64,000 nucleotides of DNA from Saccharomycopsis fibuligera x Saccharomycopsis cf. fibuligera (Eukaryota; Ascomycota; Saccharomycetes; Ascoideales; Saccharomycopsidaceae), in assembly GCA_001936135.1 (NCBI GenBank), contig CP012816.1, positions 3,593,501 to 3,657,500 on the forward strand, given 5' to 3'. Shown one piece after another: positions 1 through 10,300 of this stretch. Made by a program: the position numbers and the translations under genes. A model generated the notes under the pieces. That model worked only from the letters and a program-made list of their open reading frames with translations. It was not told where the DNA came from and did no database searches. Numbering within the stretch: the stretch's first letter is position 1; every line of letters begins with the position of its first letter.

Positions 1-128
1 TGGCTGGTATTGGCATTGGTATTGGTATTGGAATTGGAATTGGAATTGGAATTGGAATTGGAATTGGAATTAGTGTTAGAGCTGCTGAGACTCGGGAGCT
101 TGTTCAATGGTAGCCCGTTTGATGCCAT
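1..128 (-). CDS. N-terminal fragment of an unidentified Ser/Asn-repeat protein, cut by the left edge
   Basis: From an ATG at 128-126 the minus strand reads MASNGLPLNKLPSLSSSNTN and then runs of Ser-Asn and Thr-Asn dipeptides up to the window edge. An in-frame stop lies upstream (177-179), so this ATG is the first possible start. The opposite strand gives only an improbable Leu-Glu repeat with no ATG at its head, while Ser/Asn runs are common at the N-termini of proteins in this clade. The gene would follow IMH3 on the same strand, with 129-663 as its promoter. No domain is visible in the 42 codons present, so no function can be given. The call depends on the reading frame continuing beyond the window. 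Confidence 0.45.
   Translation of the reverse strand, partial: MASNGLPLNKLPSLSSSNTNSNSNSNSNSNSNSNTNTNANTS
5..71. repeat. (GGAATT)n hexanucleotide microsatellite
   Basis: Seven perfect GGAATT units (30-71) are preceded by four degenerate GGTATT/GGCATT units. On the minus strand the array encodes Asn-Ser dipeptides of the partial gene. The six-base period keeps that reading frame open whatever the copy number. Confidence 0.9.
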
Positions 129-663
129 ACTTGGTGAACTTAAATGGGTCTCAAATTTTAGTACTCTTTGCACCAATTACAGCTTAGTGTTGGCGGTTGT
201 TGTGGTTGCTGTATTGAAACTATTGGATCTGGCACAGGTTTGAGAAGGAAAAGAAGGAAAGGCAAGAATTGTCGACCAAAGGGCGCTTTGTTTATTTACT
301 TTATTCCAAAAGCAAAATAAATAAACAAAAGGGAAAAAGCAAAACACAGCAGAAAAAAGCATGTTTATGCGATGATACGCGCAATCAATGTCTATTCCAC
401 ATAATCATGCGTTATGCAAATGCTCAATCTTACCGCAATTCTCTACATCAGATGCAATCATTCCGCATAACAGCCCGATAATATTAATTTAAGATTAAAA
501 CCTAACAAAAAGCGATAAATGTACATAAATATGAAGTAAAATAAATAGAGAAAAATCAACAGGTATAAAAAGATTTTTGATAGAACAAGAAGAAAATTGA
601 GAGAAAAAAATAAATCCAACGAGAAATGTAACAATATTATAAAACTATTCACATGAATGAAGG
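129..663. other. Intergenic: IMH3 3' flank and promoter of the edge gene
   Basis: This stretch is AT-rich and holds only short frames. I see no RNA gene or repeat. It should contain the IMH3 terminator on the right and the promoter of the partial gene on the left. Confidence 0.5.
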
Positions 664-2469
664 TTAGTTGTGCAAGCGTTTCTCGTAGGTATGCAAATTA
701 TGAACACCACCCTCAAGTTGAGCAGAGGCAGTTCTGAATTCGAATCTAACAATACCTTCGTCAACACTCTTTCTCAAAATGTCGATAGATTGGGTACCAA
801 TATCTTGCAAAGAGTGTTGCAAACCGTTGTACAAGTATGGAATAAATTTCTTCACGGAACCTTTATCAACAACAGCACCAGAAACACCTTGAGCAACAAG
901 AACTTTGTCACTTTCAGAGAAGTAACGGGATGTGGCAGCGTTACCAGATTTTTTGGTTTGATGCATTGCATCAATTGAACCCATACCTCTGTAAGTCTTC
1001 AATCTCTTACCGTCCTTATAAAAGTATTCACCTGGGGATTCGGTAGTACCAGCCAACATACCACCCATCATGACGCAAGAGGCACCAAGGGCTAAGGCTT
1101 TGGTTATGTGACCAATGTTTTGAACACCACCGTCAGCCATACAAGGAACACCAAACTTATTAGCAAATTCAGTGACATTGTAGACGGCAGTACCTTGTGG
1201 TCTACCACATGCCATAACCTCTTGAGTGATACAAATAGAACCAGACCCCATACCGATTCTAAGACCATCAACACCAGCACTGATTAAAGAAGCAGCTTGT
1301 TCTCTAGTAACAACATTACCACCAATGACCTCAAGTTGTGGGAAAGTTTCTTTAATCCATTTGATCATGTTCAATTGGAAGAAAGAGTTACCTTGGGAAG
1401 AATCAATGACAACGACGTCCAAACCAGCTTCAGCAAGCAATCTTAAACGTTCTTTGTCAGCGTCAATAGTTCCGATGGCAGCACCAACCAACAATTGTTT
1501 GGTTTCAGCAGATTTGGAGGCCAATGGGTAGTCTTGGTTCTTAAGCAAATCGGTTCTGGACAATAATGAGATCAAGTTACCTTCAGAGTCAACAATTGGC
1601 AATTTACCTTTCTTAGAAGTAGTTAAAATGTCATTACCTTCAGACAATGTAATACCTTTCTTGGCGACGACCAAATCTTTGGTCATCAAATCCTTAGCGA
1701 GGTTTGAGTCATTTTCGAATTGAAAATCACGAGAAGTAATAATACCAACCAATTTACCTGGAAATCTACCAGATTCTAAATCATGTTAGTATTGTGCTAA
1801 TGAGTTAACGATATCAATATCAAATTTTGAAATTACGAAAATGAGAACCAAAATATAGATCAGGAATCAATTTTATCCACAAGAACGTTTGTTCACAACA
1901 GTCGGAAGAACGAAAGTTATTAAATTTTTTATTCATCATTTTGGTGCTTTGCTCGGTTCTCATGACGTTGTTCATATTAATTGTGTTTAGCAAAAAAAAA
2001 AAAAGAAAAACATACCAGTCACTGGAAAAGAAGAGTAACCTAATTCTTCTCTTAAAGCTTTGATTTCAGCAACAGTGGTCTCTGGAGAAATAACAACTGG
2101 TTCGTTGATAAAACCATTTTCATATCTCTTAACTTGTCTAACCATTTCAGCTTGTTCTTCAGCTGAACAGTTGTGATGAATAATACCAATACCACCAAAC
2201 AAAGCCATATGAATAGCCATGTCAGCTTCGGTAACAGTGTCCATAGGAGATGAAACAAATGGAGTGTTCAAGGTGATTTTTTTGGTAAGCTTAGATTTCA
2301 AACTAACATCGCTAGATGGGAAAGTGATTTTACCTGGCAAAACCAAGAAATCGTTATAAGTTAAACCACCTCTGATGTTAGAGTCCATCAAAGTTTTAGC
2401 ATCAAGACCATCTTTGGTTGGATAGCTGCTCAACAAATCCAAAGCTTTGGTAAAATCAAGAGAAGACAT
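664..2469 (-). CDS. IMH3: IMP dehydrogenase (two exons)
   Basis: This enzyme oxidises IMP to XMP with NAD+, the committed step of GTP synthesis, in the cytosol. Exon 1 is 2469-2016 and exon 2 is 1775-664; joined they encode 521 residues, the usual length for fungal IMPDH. The N-terminus carries [13 protein letters not shown] and SPMDTVTE. The CBS pair sits around residues 115-230, and the catalytic Cys lies in [19 protein letters not shown]. The C-terminus [20 protein letters not shown] is family-typical. The splice joins FPVT to [11 protein letters not shown] in phase and restores the conserved sequence. The start is the ATG at 2469, giving [13 protein letters not shown], which fits fungal relatives. 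IMPDH is the mycophenolic acid target. A TATA box and a CACGTG site lie upstream. Confidence 0.97.
1776..2015 (-). other. IMH3 intron (240 nt)
   Basis: On the minus strand the donor is G|GTATGT (first intron base 2015). The branch site is a perfect TACTAAC, and the acceptor is ATGATTTAG (last base 1776). Removing it joins ACT-G to AA-TCT and gives Thr-Glu-Ser, as in other fungal IMPDHs. The intron is long for its short branch-to-acceptor distance because a snoRNA-like unit fills the middle. A 9-bp inverted repeat (ATGAGAACC 1841-1849 and GGTTCTCAT 1955-1963) brackets that unit. Confidence 0.95.
1847..1945 (-). ncRNA. snR54: C/D box snoRNA in the IMH3 intron, snR54 type
   Basis: On the minus strand, box C is ATGATGA (1939-1933) and box D is CTGA (1863-1860). 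They are flanked by a terminal stem of ACCAAA against TTTGGT and an outer 9-bp stem. The guide TAACTTTCGTTCTT (1919-1906) is perfectly complementary over 14 nt to the conserved 18S rRNA segment AAGAACGAAAGTTA. It abuts a D'-like CCGA (1905-1902), so the five-nucleotide rule points at the fifth base, the A before CG. In Saccharomyces cerevisiae, snR54 lies in the intron of IMD4, an IMPDH gene, and guides methylation of 18S A974, so host gene, target and structure all agree. The ends are approximate, and the D' box is degenerate. Confidence 0.87.
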
Positions 2470-2652
2470 TGTTGTGAAACTGCTTTTTAGTGAAATTGAA
2501 AAAACAGAAGCTGAAGAAGAAAACAAGGAAAACTGGCTATTCAATATAACCTTGGGAAATAATAATAATCCGTAGTATAAGGGCAGGGTTTGCCAAAAAA
2601 GAGAAGAAAGGGAAAAAGAAAAGTTATAAAAGAGCTGAAAATTTTTTTTGAG

Positions 2653-2707
2653 CTTTTATAATGGATATTGCAAGTAATGAAAAAATTTTTTTTTCTGTGA
2701 TCACGTG
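2653..2707 (-). promoter_or_regulatory. IMH3 promoter: TATA box and Cbf1-type E-box
   Basis: On the minus strand TATAAAAG lies at 2660-2653, about 190 bp before the ATG. ATCACGTG, the classic Cbf1 E-box, lies at 2700-2707. Both are seen directly; their use is inferred from position. Confidence 0.5.
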
Positions 2708-3000
2708 CAATACAATATTGCTATGCATAAAATCTCATCGCCTCGGCCAACCGCCCAAAAAGGAAAGAGATATTGCGGGACAAATTGTATTTTTCAGTGA
2801 GGATTTGAGCAACACGATTATAATAGCTACGGCAGGAGTTGCCAACACTTTCATCAATGAATGTAAGTCATCAAAGTGACAAGAGGCTGGCATTTATTAT
2901 TCGACAGTTACAACGTGCTTTAAATTCGAAGAATTATTATTGCAGAAGCATATTATTAATAAGTCAGATATCAAATCGAAGGATAGAAAAGGCTGAAAAG

Positions 3001-4423
3001 GAAACAAAGATCCACAGTGGGCGAGAGTGAAGAACTGAAAAAGGAAGAGAATAATGCTGGAGAAGCTTTATTGAACTGTGGCTGAAATGAACATCAATAT
3101 CAATATCAACATCAGGAATCTCAGTACTCAACGATGTTTGAGGAAGTGGAATCATACTTGGCTTGACCAAGGCCGATTTCAGCATTGTCAATGTCGTAGT
3201 ACACGTAAGCGGATCTCAAGAAACCATCACCGAGGATGTAGTATTCTGATTGGGAACCCAAGACACCAACCAAACATTGGTCGTCAGAATCGGCCTTGGC
3301 AGACTCGCTACCACTACCGGCCTTTTGGAGGCTGTACAACAAGTTTTTGAATGGGACCTTGATGGTCTTCCCGTCAAAAGTGAACTCAAAGTCATCACCA
3401 GTGGTGGAGCACGAGGTAAGATAGCCACCGTATTGTTGGTTGTATTCACCGTACTTCTTGCCAATGGATTCAGCAATGTCTTGTGGAGCATAAATCAAGG
3501 TGGTGCCAGAGTCCAACAAAGCTGGGTAGGTCTTTTCAGCGAACTTGTTGCTGCCAGCTTGAATCTTGTCCAAGTTAACAAAGAAGGCAACTGGCTTATC
3601 AGTCTGAGAGCCAGAGTCGTCGACATTTTGAATCTTTAAAGTTTTCAAGTCGCCATCGATCTTAGACTTGTCGATACCACCAAACAAGATAGAGCCAGAC
3701 TTGGCATCTACGTCATTTAAGAACAAAGAGTAAGCAGCTTTGCTGATGACTCCCTGTTTCTTTAGCTGAAGTGGCAAGTTGTCGTACGTAAATGAGCCAG
3801 ATTCTTGTTGAGCGGCAGCTTCGTTACCAGTGAAGCCCACGCCAAGGATACTTTGGCCGACGTTTTGAGTAGTAGCGTCACCAAACTCTAAATCCTTGAC
3901 AGTAGCATCACCGATCTTGACGGTTTCTTTAGCCCAATCACCAGAAGCGCTGGAACCGTCACCGTAGGAAATTTTGAAGCCGTCCTTGTCCTTTTTGTAG
4001 GTAGAAGATTTTGTATGATCATAAGTACCAGCATTGCTCTTAGTACCAGCACCTGGAACCCACAAATCAGAAGACCCAGTGTCAATGTCAACTTTAATCT
4101 TTTGGCCTGGAGTACCGATTTCAAGGTCGGCCAAGTACAAAGAGTATTCGTTCTCTAATGGAACGTTAACACCAGAAGAAGCAGCAGATCTAACACTCTT
4201 TCTGTGAACGGAAAGTGGAGAAATAACGCTCTCGTTGAAACTTGAAGCACCGTATCTAACAACATTGAAGTCAATTTTTGGTAACAGGGAGCTTCTTTTC
4301 TCAAGAGGAGCAGCAGTAGTAAGAGATACCAAAGCAGCAGCAACTGACAACAAAACAGAATTGGAAAATTGCATTGGTGTGTGAAAAGATTCTGCAGAAT
4401 TTGAAAAATAGAAGAGTATCGTT
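3001..4423 (-). repeat. Left arm of the SAP inverted repeat
   Basis: This arm is the reverse complement of 5468-6890 with no indel: every position x pairs with 9891-x. The coding parts appear identical at every base compared. Differences are confined to a few bases near the ends (for example at 3011 and in 4396-4423), after which similarity stops abruptly. The arm holds the whole gene, ~120 bp of 3' flank and ~50 bp of 5' leader. Confidence 0.95.
3121..4374 (-). CDS. Secreted aspartyl protease, left copy of an identical divergent pair
   Basis: This is a pepsin-family (A1) endoprotease of 417 residues. It has a signal peptide (about 1-22), a propeptide with a Kex2-type Lys-Arg at 26-27 and further basic sites at 58-62 that could free a mature enzyme. 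The two catalytic aspartates lie in DTGSS (Asp98) and DSGTT (Asp288). Only two cysteines are present (Cys322 and Cys367), so the second conserved disulfide is kept but the small disulfide loop after the first active site is absent. There is no GPI-type hydrophobic tail, so the protein is expected to be released. The start is the ATG at 4374; frames running further upstream cross the leader. Its neighbour at 5517-6770 encodes the same protein. TATAAATA lies at 4532-4525 upstream. Confidence 0.95.
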   Translation of the reverse strand: MQFSNSVLLSVAAALVSLTTAAPLEKRSSLLPKIDFNVVRYGASSFNESVISPLSVHRKSVRSAASSGVNVPLENEYSLYLADLEIGTPGQKIKVDIDTGSSDLWVPGAGTKSNAGTYDHTKSSTYKKDKDGFKISYGDGSSASGDWAKETVKIGDATVKDLEFGDATTQNVGQSILGVGFTGNEAAAQQESGSFTYDNLPLQLKKQGVISKAAYSLFLNDVDAKSGSILFGGIDKSKIDGDLKTLKIQNVDDSGSQTDKPVAFFVNLDKIQAGSNKFAEKTYPALLDSGTTLIYAPQDIAESIGKKYGEYNQQYGGYLTSCSTTGDDFEFTFDGKTIKVPFKNLLYSLQKAGSGSESAKADSDDQCLVGVLGSQSEYYILGDGFLRSAYVYYDIDNAEIGLGQAKYDSTSSNIVEY

Positions 4424-5467
4424 TGTAAGTTCGTTAGAGAGTGAAGAAATAGGAAGTTATTGTTTTGATGATGATATAATAAAAAGAATGACATATATCT
4501 CTTTGAACACAGCTGTTCATGGAATATTTATACTTCAAAAAATATATCTTATCTAATGTCTCTGGATGAAACCATGCTGTAGAAACTAATGTTGAAATTT
4601 GACCTTGAGTCTGTCTATATCTTCACGAGGCGCATGTACCTGCAGAAATCCTTAGATTTGGCAACTGAGTTGACTCCTCATGATTGTTCTGTTTGTAGTA
4701 ATCGGAATGTGCACTATGGCTTCAATAGAAAAAAAAGCGTCGGTAATGAATTATATGGCTCAAATGAGGCGCTCTCTTTGTCTTCATGTGTAATCTTATT
4801 CATGGCCTTTGTTTTCTCCCATACACCTTTGGTATTGTGCCACATTACCGCAAAGGAATGCGCTTGCAAGAAGTTTAAAATCAATAGTTTGACGTATTTG
4901 TCTTTTACAAATGTTTGTACGTATCTAACAGTAAAGTAGACAGGTAAAACCTTTTGGCAAATTATTAAGAAAAGTGCCCAAAAACCAAAACTTTAATGTT
5001 ACGAAAGTTTTAGCGTGCACCAAGTATACCAAGATTTTGAAAGACCGTTGACTTGCTTGGCTCGATTTTTTCGGTCAGACTAGTCAATATAGCGGATTTT
5101 CCTCAACTACGGACTGGGCCAAGGCGCAACATGCAGGCAACAATAAAGTGATAAATTATAGTGTAGCCTACCACGCTATCCACACGGCTCCTTGACTTTT
5201 CTGTGCTAGTGAATTTCACAATGCGTAATTTATTCAAAGGCAAAATGGGGAGGCGCAAATTTAGCTATATCTTTGATGATGCAAGATTCTTTGTTTAAAA
5301 TGGGCTCTGAAGCGAAATGTTCATTCAGCCAATTGCCCATAGATATCAACAAACGTCTAAAAAATTTATAAAAAGATAACATCACCTTGCATCATCAGCA
5401 GTATTCGTTGTTATTCATTCTAGCATAAAAATAATCATAACTACTGTATTATTATTTTTTTTTTTTT
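4424..5467. promoter_or_regulatory. Unique spacer between the SAP genes: two divergent promoters
   Basis: This 1,044-bp non-repeated segment separates the inverted arms. The left gene has TATAAATA (4532-4525, minus strand) about 150 bp before its ATG. The right gene has TATAAAAA (5367-5374) at a similar distance. The surrounding sequences are unrelated, so the two identical proteins have different promoters. A 116-codon ATG frame (4589-4939) lies here but shows no recognisable domain and is probably chance. Confidence 0.6.
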
Positions 5468-6890
5468 GACTATTCTTTTCTATTTTTCAAATTCTACAGA
5501 ATCTTTTCACACACCAATGCAATTTTCCAATTCTGTTTTGTTGTCAGTTGCTGCTGCTTTGGTATCTCTTACTACTGCTGCTCCTCTTGAGAAAAGAAGC
5601 TCCCTGTTACCAAAAATTGACTTCAATGTTGTTAGATACGGTGCTTCAAGTTTCAACGAGAGCGTTATTTCTCCACTTTCCGTTCACAGAAAGAGTGTTA
5701 GATCTGCTGCTTCTTCTGGTGTTAACGTTCCATTAGAGAACGAATACTCTTTGTACTTGGCCGACCTTGAAATCGGTACTCCAGGCCAAAAGATTAAAGT
5801 TGACATTGACACTGGGTCTTCTGATTTGTGGGTTCCAGGTGCTGGTACTAAGAGCAATGCTGGTACTTATGATCATACAAAATCTTCTACCTACAAAAAG
5901 GACAAGGACGGCTTCAAAATTTCCTACGGTGACGGTTCCAGCGCTTCTGGTGATTGGGCTAAAGAAACCGTCAAGATCGGTGATGCTACTGTCAAGGATT
6001 TAGAGTTTGGTGACGCTACTACTCAAAACGTCGGCCAAAGTATCCTTGGCGTGGGCTTCACTGGTAACGAAGCTGCCGCTCAACAAGAATCTGGCTCATT
6101 TACGTACGACAACTTGCCACTTCAGCTAAAGAAACAGGGAGTCATCAGCAAAGCTGCTTACTCTTTGTTCTTAAATGACGTAGATGCCAAGTCTGGCTCT
6201 ATCTTGTTTGGTGGTATCGACAAGTCTAAGATCGATGGCGACTTGAAAACTTTAAAGATTCAAAATGTCGACGACTCTGGCTCTCAGACTGATAAGCCAG
6301 TTGCCTTCTTTGTTAACTTGGACAAGATTCAAGCTGGCAGCAACAAGTTCGCTGAAAAGACCTACCCAGCTTTGTTGGACTCTGGCACCACCTTGATTTA
6401 TGCTCCACAAGACATTGCTGAATCCATTGGCAAGAAGTACGGTGAATACAACCAACAATACGGTGGCTATCTTACCTCGTGCTCCACCACTGGTGATGAC
6501 TTTGAGTTCACTTTTGACGGGAAGACCATCAAGGTCCCATTCAAAAACTTGTTGTACAGCCTCCAAAAGGCCGGTAGTGGTAGCGAGTCTGCCAAGGCCG
6601 ATTCTGACGACCAATGTTTGGTTGGTGTCTTGGGTTCCCAATCAGAATACTACATCCTCGGTGATGGTTTCTTGAGATCCGCTTACGTGTACTACGACAT
6701 TGACAATGCTGAAATCGGCCTTGGTCAAGCCAAGTATGATTCCACTTCCTCAAACATCGTTGAGTACTGAGATTCCTGATGTTGATATTGATATTGATGT
6801 TCATTTCAGCCACAGTTCAATAAAGCTTCTCCAGCATTATTCTCTTCCTTTTTCAGTTCTTCACTCTCGCCCACTGTGGGTCTTTGTTTC
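5468..6890 (+). repeat. Right arm of the SAP inverted repeat
   Basis: Partner of 3001-4423, about 1,423 bp, in inverted orientation across a 1,044-bp unique spacer. Beyond 6890 the T-rich sequence no longer matches the left flank. The 3' flank in both arms carries a short GATATT-like repeat directly after the stop codon. Confidence 0.95.
5517..6770 (+). CDS. Secreted aspartyl protease, right copy of an identical divergent pair
   Basis: It encodes the same 417-residue preproprotease as the gene at 3121-4374: signal peptide, Kex2 site at Lys26-Arg27, Asp98 in DTGSS and Asp288 in DSGTT, and a single disulfide pair (Cys322 and Cys367). One potential N-glycosylation site (Asn47-Glu-Ser) falls in the propeptide. 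The C-terminus ends SSNIVEY without a GPI signal. Candida Sap enzymes digest host or environmental protein for nitrogen and are usually induced by protein and repressed by ammonium; this family knowledge may apply here. The promoter is not shared with the left copy, so the two genes may respond to different signals although the products are identical. The ATG at 5517 directly follows a leader shared with the left copy. Confidence 0.95.
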   Translation: MQFSNSVLLSVAAALVSLTTAAPLEKRSSLLPKIDFNVVRYGASSFNESVISPLSVHRKSVRSAASSGVNVPLENEYSLYLADLEIGTPGQKIKVDIDTGSSDLWVPGAGTKSNAGTYDHTKSSTYKKDKDGFKISYGDGSSASGDWAKETVKIGDATVKDLEFGDATTQNVGQSILGVGFTGNEAAAQQESGSFTYDNLPLQLKKQGVISKAAYSLFLNDVDAKSGSILFGGIDKSKIDGDLKTLKIQNVDDSGSQTDKPVAFFVNLDKIQAGSNKFAEKTYPALLDSGTTLIYAPQDIAESIGKKYGEYNQQYGGYLTSCSTTGDDFEFTFDGKTIKVPFKNLLYSLQKAGSGSESAKADSDDQCLVGVLGSQSEYYILGDGFLRSAYVYYDIDNAEIGLGQAKYDSTSSNIVEY

Positions 6891-7341
6891 TTTTTTTGTT
6901 TTGATATTTAATTCTTTAATATATTTAATTCTAATTAAAAGAAATTCGTATAGTCAGTCTTACTTTTCAGCTGAAGTGTGCCACATAAAAATGTATAACG
7001 CTAATACAAAAGTTGGTGTGGACACTAAAAATGAAAATAATGTTTAAAGGTAGTAAATGATCATAACTTTTCGTTAAATAAATTGGTAACAGCTTATAAC
7101 AAAACAAAAGAGCAACAAAGGCCTTCCCATTAAATATAACAAGGGTAGAGAAAAAAAGAAGTGAAAAGTAAAAAAAGGCGAAACAAGGAAAATAGGAATA
7201 TAAAATGATTGAAGACGGCAAAAGAAAAAAAAAGGTAGACCAAACAGGCCATTAGTGAAGACAAATATTTTCTATGTCACATTATACTATTTGCATTATG
7301 TATCAATCTCCAATCAAGAGGAAAATTAGTAGTCATTGTAA
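6891..7341. other. Intergenic between convergent SAP and Rho GEF genes
   Basis: A-rich and T-rich stretches expected of two facing terminators. No ORF with a recognisable domain, no RNA gene and no repeat seen. Confidence 0.5.
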
Positions 7342-10300
7342 TTACGTGTTCTTGTAGTATTCATTAGGAACAAGTTCAACAACCAACTGCCTTCCCATTT
7401 TTGATGGATGCAACATGGAAAATTTGATTCTCCCAGGTGTATCATCAATTAAATTAATGTCCTTACCACTCACCACTTGAATAGGTTTCGGCGTGCTTCC
7501 GAGAACGCAGGTGGATAATTCAATCTTAAATATTTCAATAATGTTTTTACCCACAATAATCAAAAAGTCATCCTGGAATGCAACTTTAGTGCATTTAAAG
7601 CTAAATTGTAACATACTGAACCTAGACAAAATACCATGATTATTGCAAATAATTGCAAATTCATTGTATACGAGTAACAACTCTTTATTTTCATTGATCT
7701 TGTAAAGTCCCATCGGCTTACAGGAAGCCAAGTTCAACTTCTTTTTGATTATTTCAACATTACCACTTTCCAATCTTTGACCAGATACTAAATCCATCAA
7801 AATTGGAATGGATTGCGGCTGCAAAATAGACAAAGACAAGATTTCAAACCCTTTCACAGTATGGATAGAGAATGTGTTGTTGAATATTGTCAAATTAAAA
7901 CATTCTGCTTGAATATTGAATTTTCGATACTCTTCAAAATATTCAAATGAGTTTGATGCATCGTCTAGTTTAGGTACCATTACTTTGAAGTAACATCCAG
8001 AAGAGGAGACTTTTTGTTTAGAATAAAATAAAAGAGTTGACCCTTTCTGTTGTCCGATTTTGAAAAAATTAACGTATTGCTTAGAGAGCTTTTGGCCAAT
8101 GCTCTTGTTTTTGATTCCATTATAAACGGTAAAGATTGAGTCAAGTTTATAGTATTGCAAAATTTTGTCGGCCAATACTACTAATAAATTGAACTCCTCT
8201 AAAACCTTGAGCTGTGTGACGTTTTTTAATTCAAGCACTCTTTTCCAATTTCTAGTTTGTGTTGCATCACTCAAAAACACGCCGTAACCTAGGCCCACAA
8301 AGATGTACTCTTTATTACCGTGAGTGAAGCTTTCAGCAGTCGCTACCTTGCTGTACATTAATGGTCTTGGAAGTTCACCGGGATATTGTTCTTGGATTTC
8401 TTGCAACGCGACATCAACTGCAGAATTTTTTGGACAAAGAGGTGACTTATGAGGAATGTCATCTCTATCATACGCAAATGCAGCATCAGAAATGACTTTC
8501 AACTTGAATGGCTCGTTACGTTTTTCATGTTCATAAAAGCGGCTCTGAGCATCGCTTATGGCATCAAGCCATTCAATCCGCTCGCCAACTGAGTTTGTGT
8601 AAAATGTGAAAGAAGTTTCTTTGCCAATATTTCTGATCTTGAAAGGGTATATAACGTCTTCTTGAGTATCAGTTATAGTTTCACTAATAGTACTACCAGT
8701 TCTTCTAGAGCTTATGGTTTGATTGGTTTGATGTGTTACTTGCTTTCTGGTGGCGACATCAATTTCAACTAGCAAAAACTTCATTGATATTGGCTTTTCA
8801 ATAACCCTATATTTTTTCAGGGTTGGCGAGTCCTTGATTTCATCAGTTATCAACAAATAATTGTCAAGTAAAATAAGGTGAGAGTATGAATTTAGCCACA
8901 TATCTCTTTTCTTTGAAACCTGACCACGTTTGACAATTCTTCTATCTTGTGACTCCCATTCGAGATTGGTCTCTGTACCATTTTTCCAATATAAAGAATT
9001 AGCAAGATTACTCAAAGCTCTTGTTCTAACAGCATGATCCTGCATGGTGTTAAACTTGTCAATAAGTTTCCTCACTGCTTTAAGAGCCTTTTCTAATCTT
9101 TTATATTCAGGATCCGTTGGCGACGTATTTTTTTGGATTTCTTTCAAAGTAATTGGTAAATTCATGGTTGCGCCTAAAAAGGATGGACCAAAAAGTCTTC
9201 CATGATCCATACCAAACTTAGAAACTCTAGGATCGGAATCCATATTGTTAATCCATGTGGAAAATCTTGAACTTTTTTTTATCTTTGTTTCATATTCAAT
9301 TAATTCTCTTACTCCAACCATTCGATCAACATACTTTAAATAGGGTATGTATGCTTCATGGACCCACTTTGAATACAAATCAGCAACCCCGGTCATGAAT
9401 TTGCCTTGCTTTAATTTGGCGATCAAAGGCTCCAAAAGAAACTTTTTGTGTGTTTCGACAATTGGAATAACAGTTAAAAATGCGTCATGATAAAATTTAT
9501 CAGTTGAAGGTATTAATGGCGGTTTATGATGCAAAAAACTCTCGCCATATATCTCAACAATAATCCGACCATGATTTACAACTCTTTGTTCACCTTTTAT
9601 CAAATCAAACATATGTGATTGTCTTTGTTGTGTTGTCTCGTCAATTTCGTTCAATTCATCTTTGGTGATATTCCAGTGCTCGACCCAGCTATCACCAATC
9701 TCACTTTGGCCATTTGCCTTCAAACCGGTAGGTTCTATAATTACACGATTCGATTGAACCATTTCGAGATAGATGGAGTTTATACGTTTTGGTTTCTCTC
9801 TAGGACAATGCAAAGCATAACACATGTGATTCTTCATAATTAGTTGATTAGAGCTAGATTTCCCATGATTGAATTTAGTAGAATAACAAGATGAAAGTTG
9901 AGGTAGCACACCATTCACATAAGCATCTTCGTTGAAGAAAACATAACAGTCATTATTTGAATTTTCCGTAATGCCACTGATGCTATTGTTTCTGCTTGCT
10001 GATGATACGTTTTTGTAAAAAATACATCCATTTTGTTCAAACTCTTCAACTATAGTATCAACATTATCTTCAACTAAAGATATGCTAAGCTTGGAATACC
10101 TGTGATGAATTAATGCAGCTAAAGATTTTTTCAACTCCTCCTTTGGTATCAAAGCATCTTTGAACCAAATTTTCAACAATAAACACCACGAAAATAACTT
10201 CGATAATGACCAAAGATCAATACATTGCTTCAATTGAGACTCAGTTAAAGAGCTTGATGAAAATGGTAAAGCAGGCAAATCTAAAGAAGGTACCGGTGGT

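Noticed and set aside
4589-4939. 116-codon ATG frame in the SAP spacer
   Set aside because: No domain, atypical composition, and it overlaps the promoter area of the left gene; chance length for this sequence.
3001-6890. Inverted repeat as a centromere
   Set aside because: Some relatives have inverted-repeat centromeres, but here the arms are expressed-type protein genes and the spacer contains ordinary promoters.
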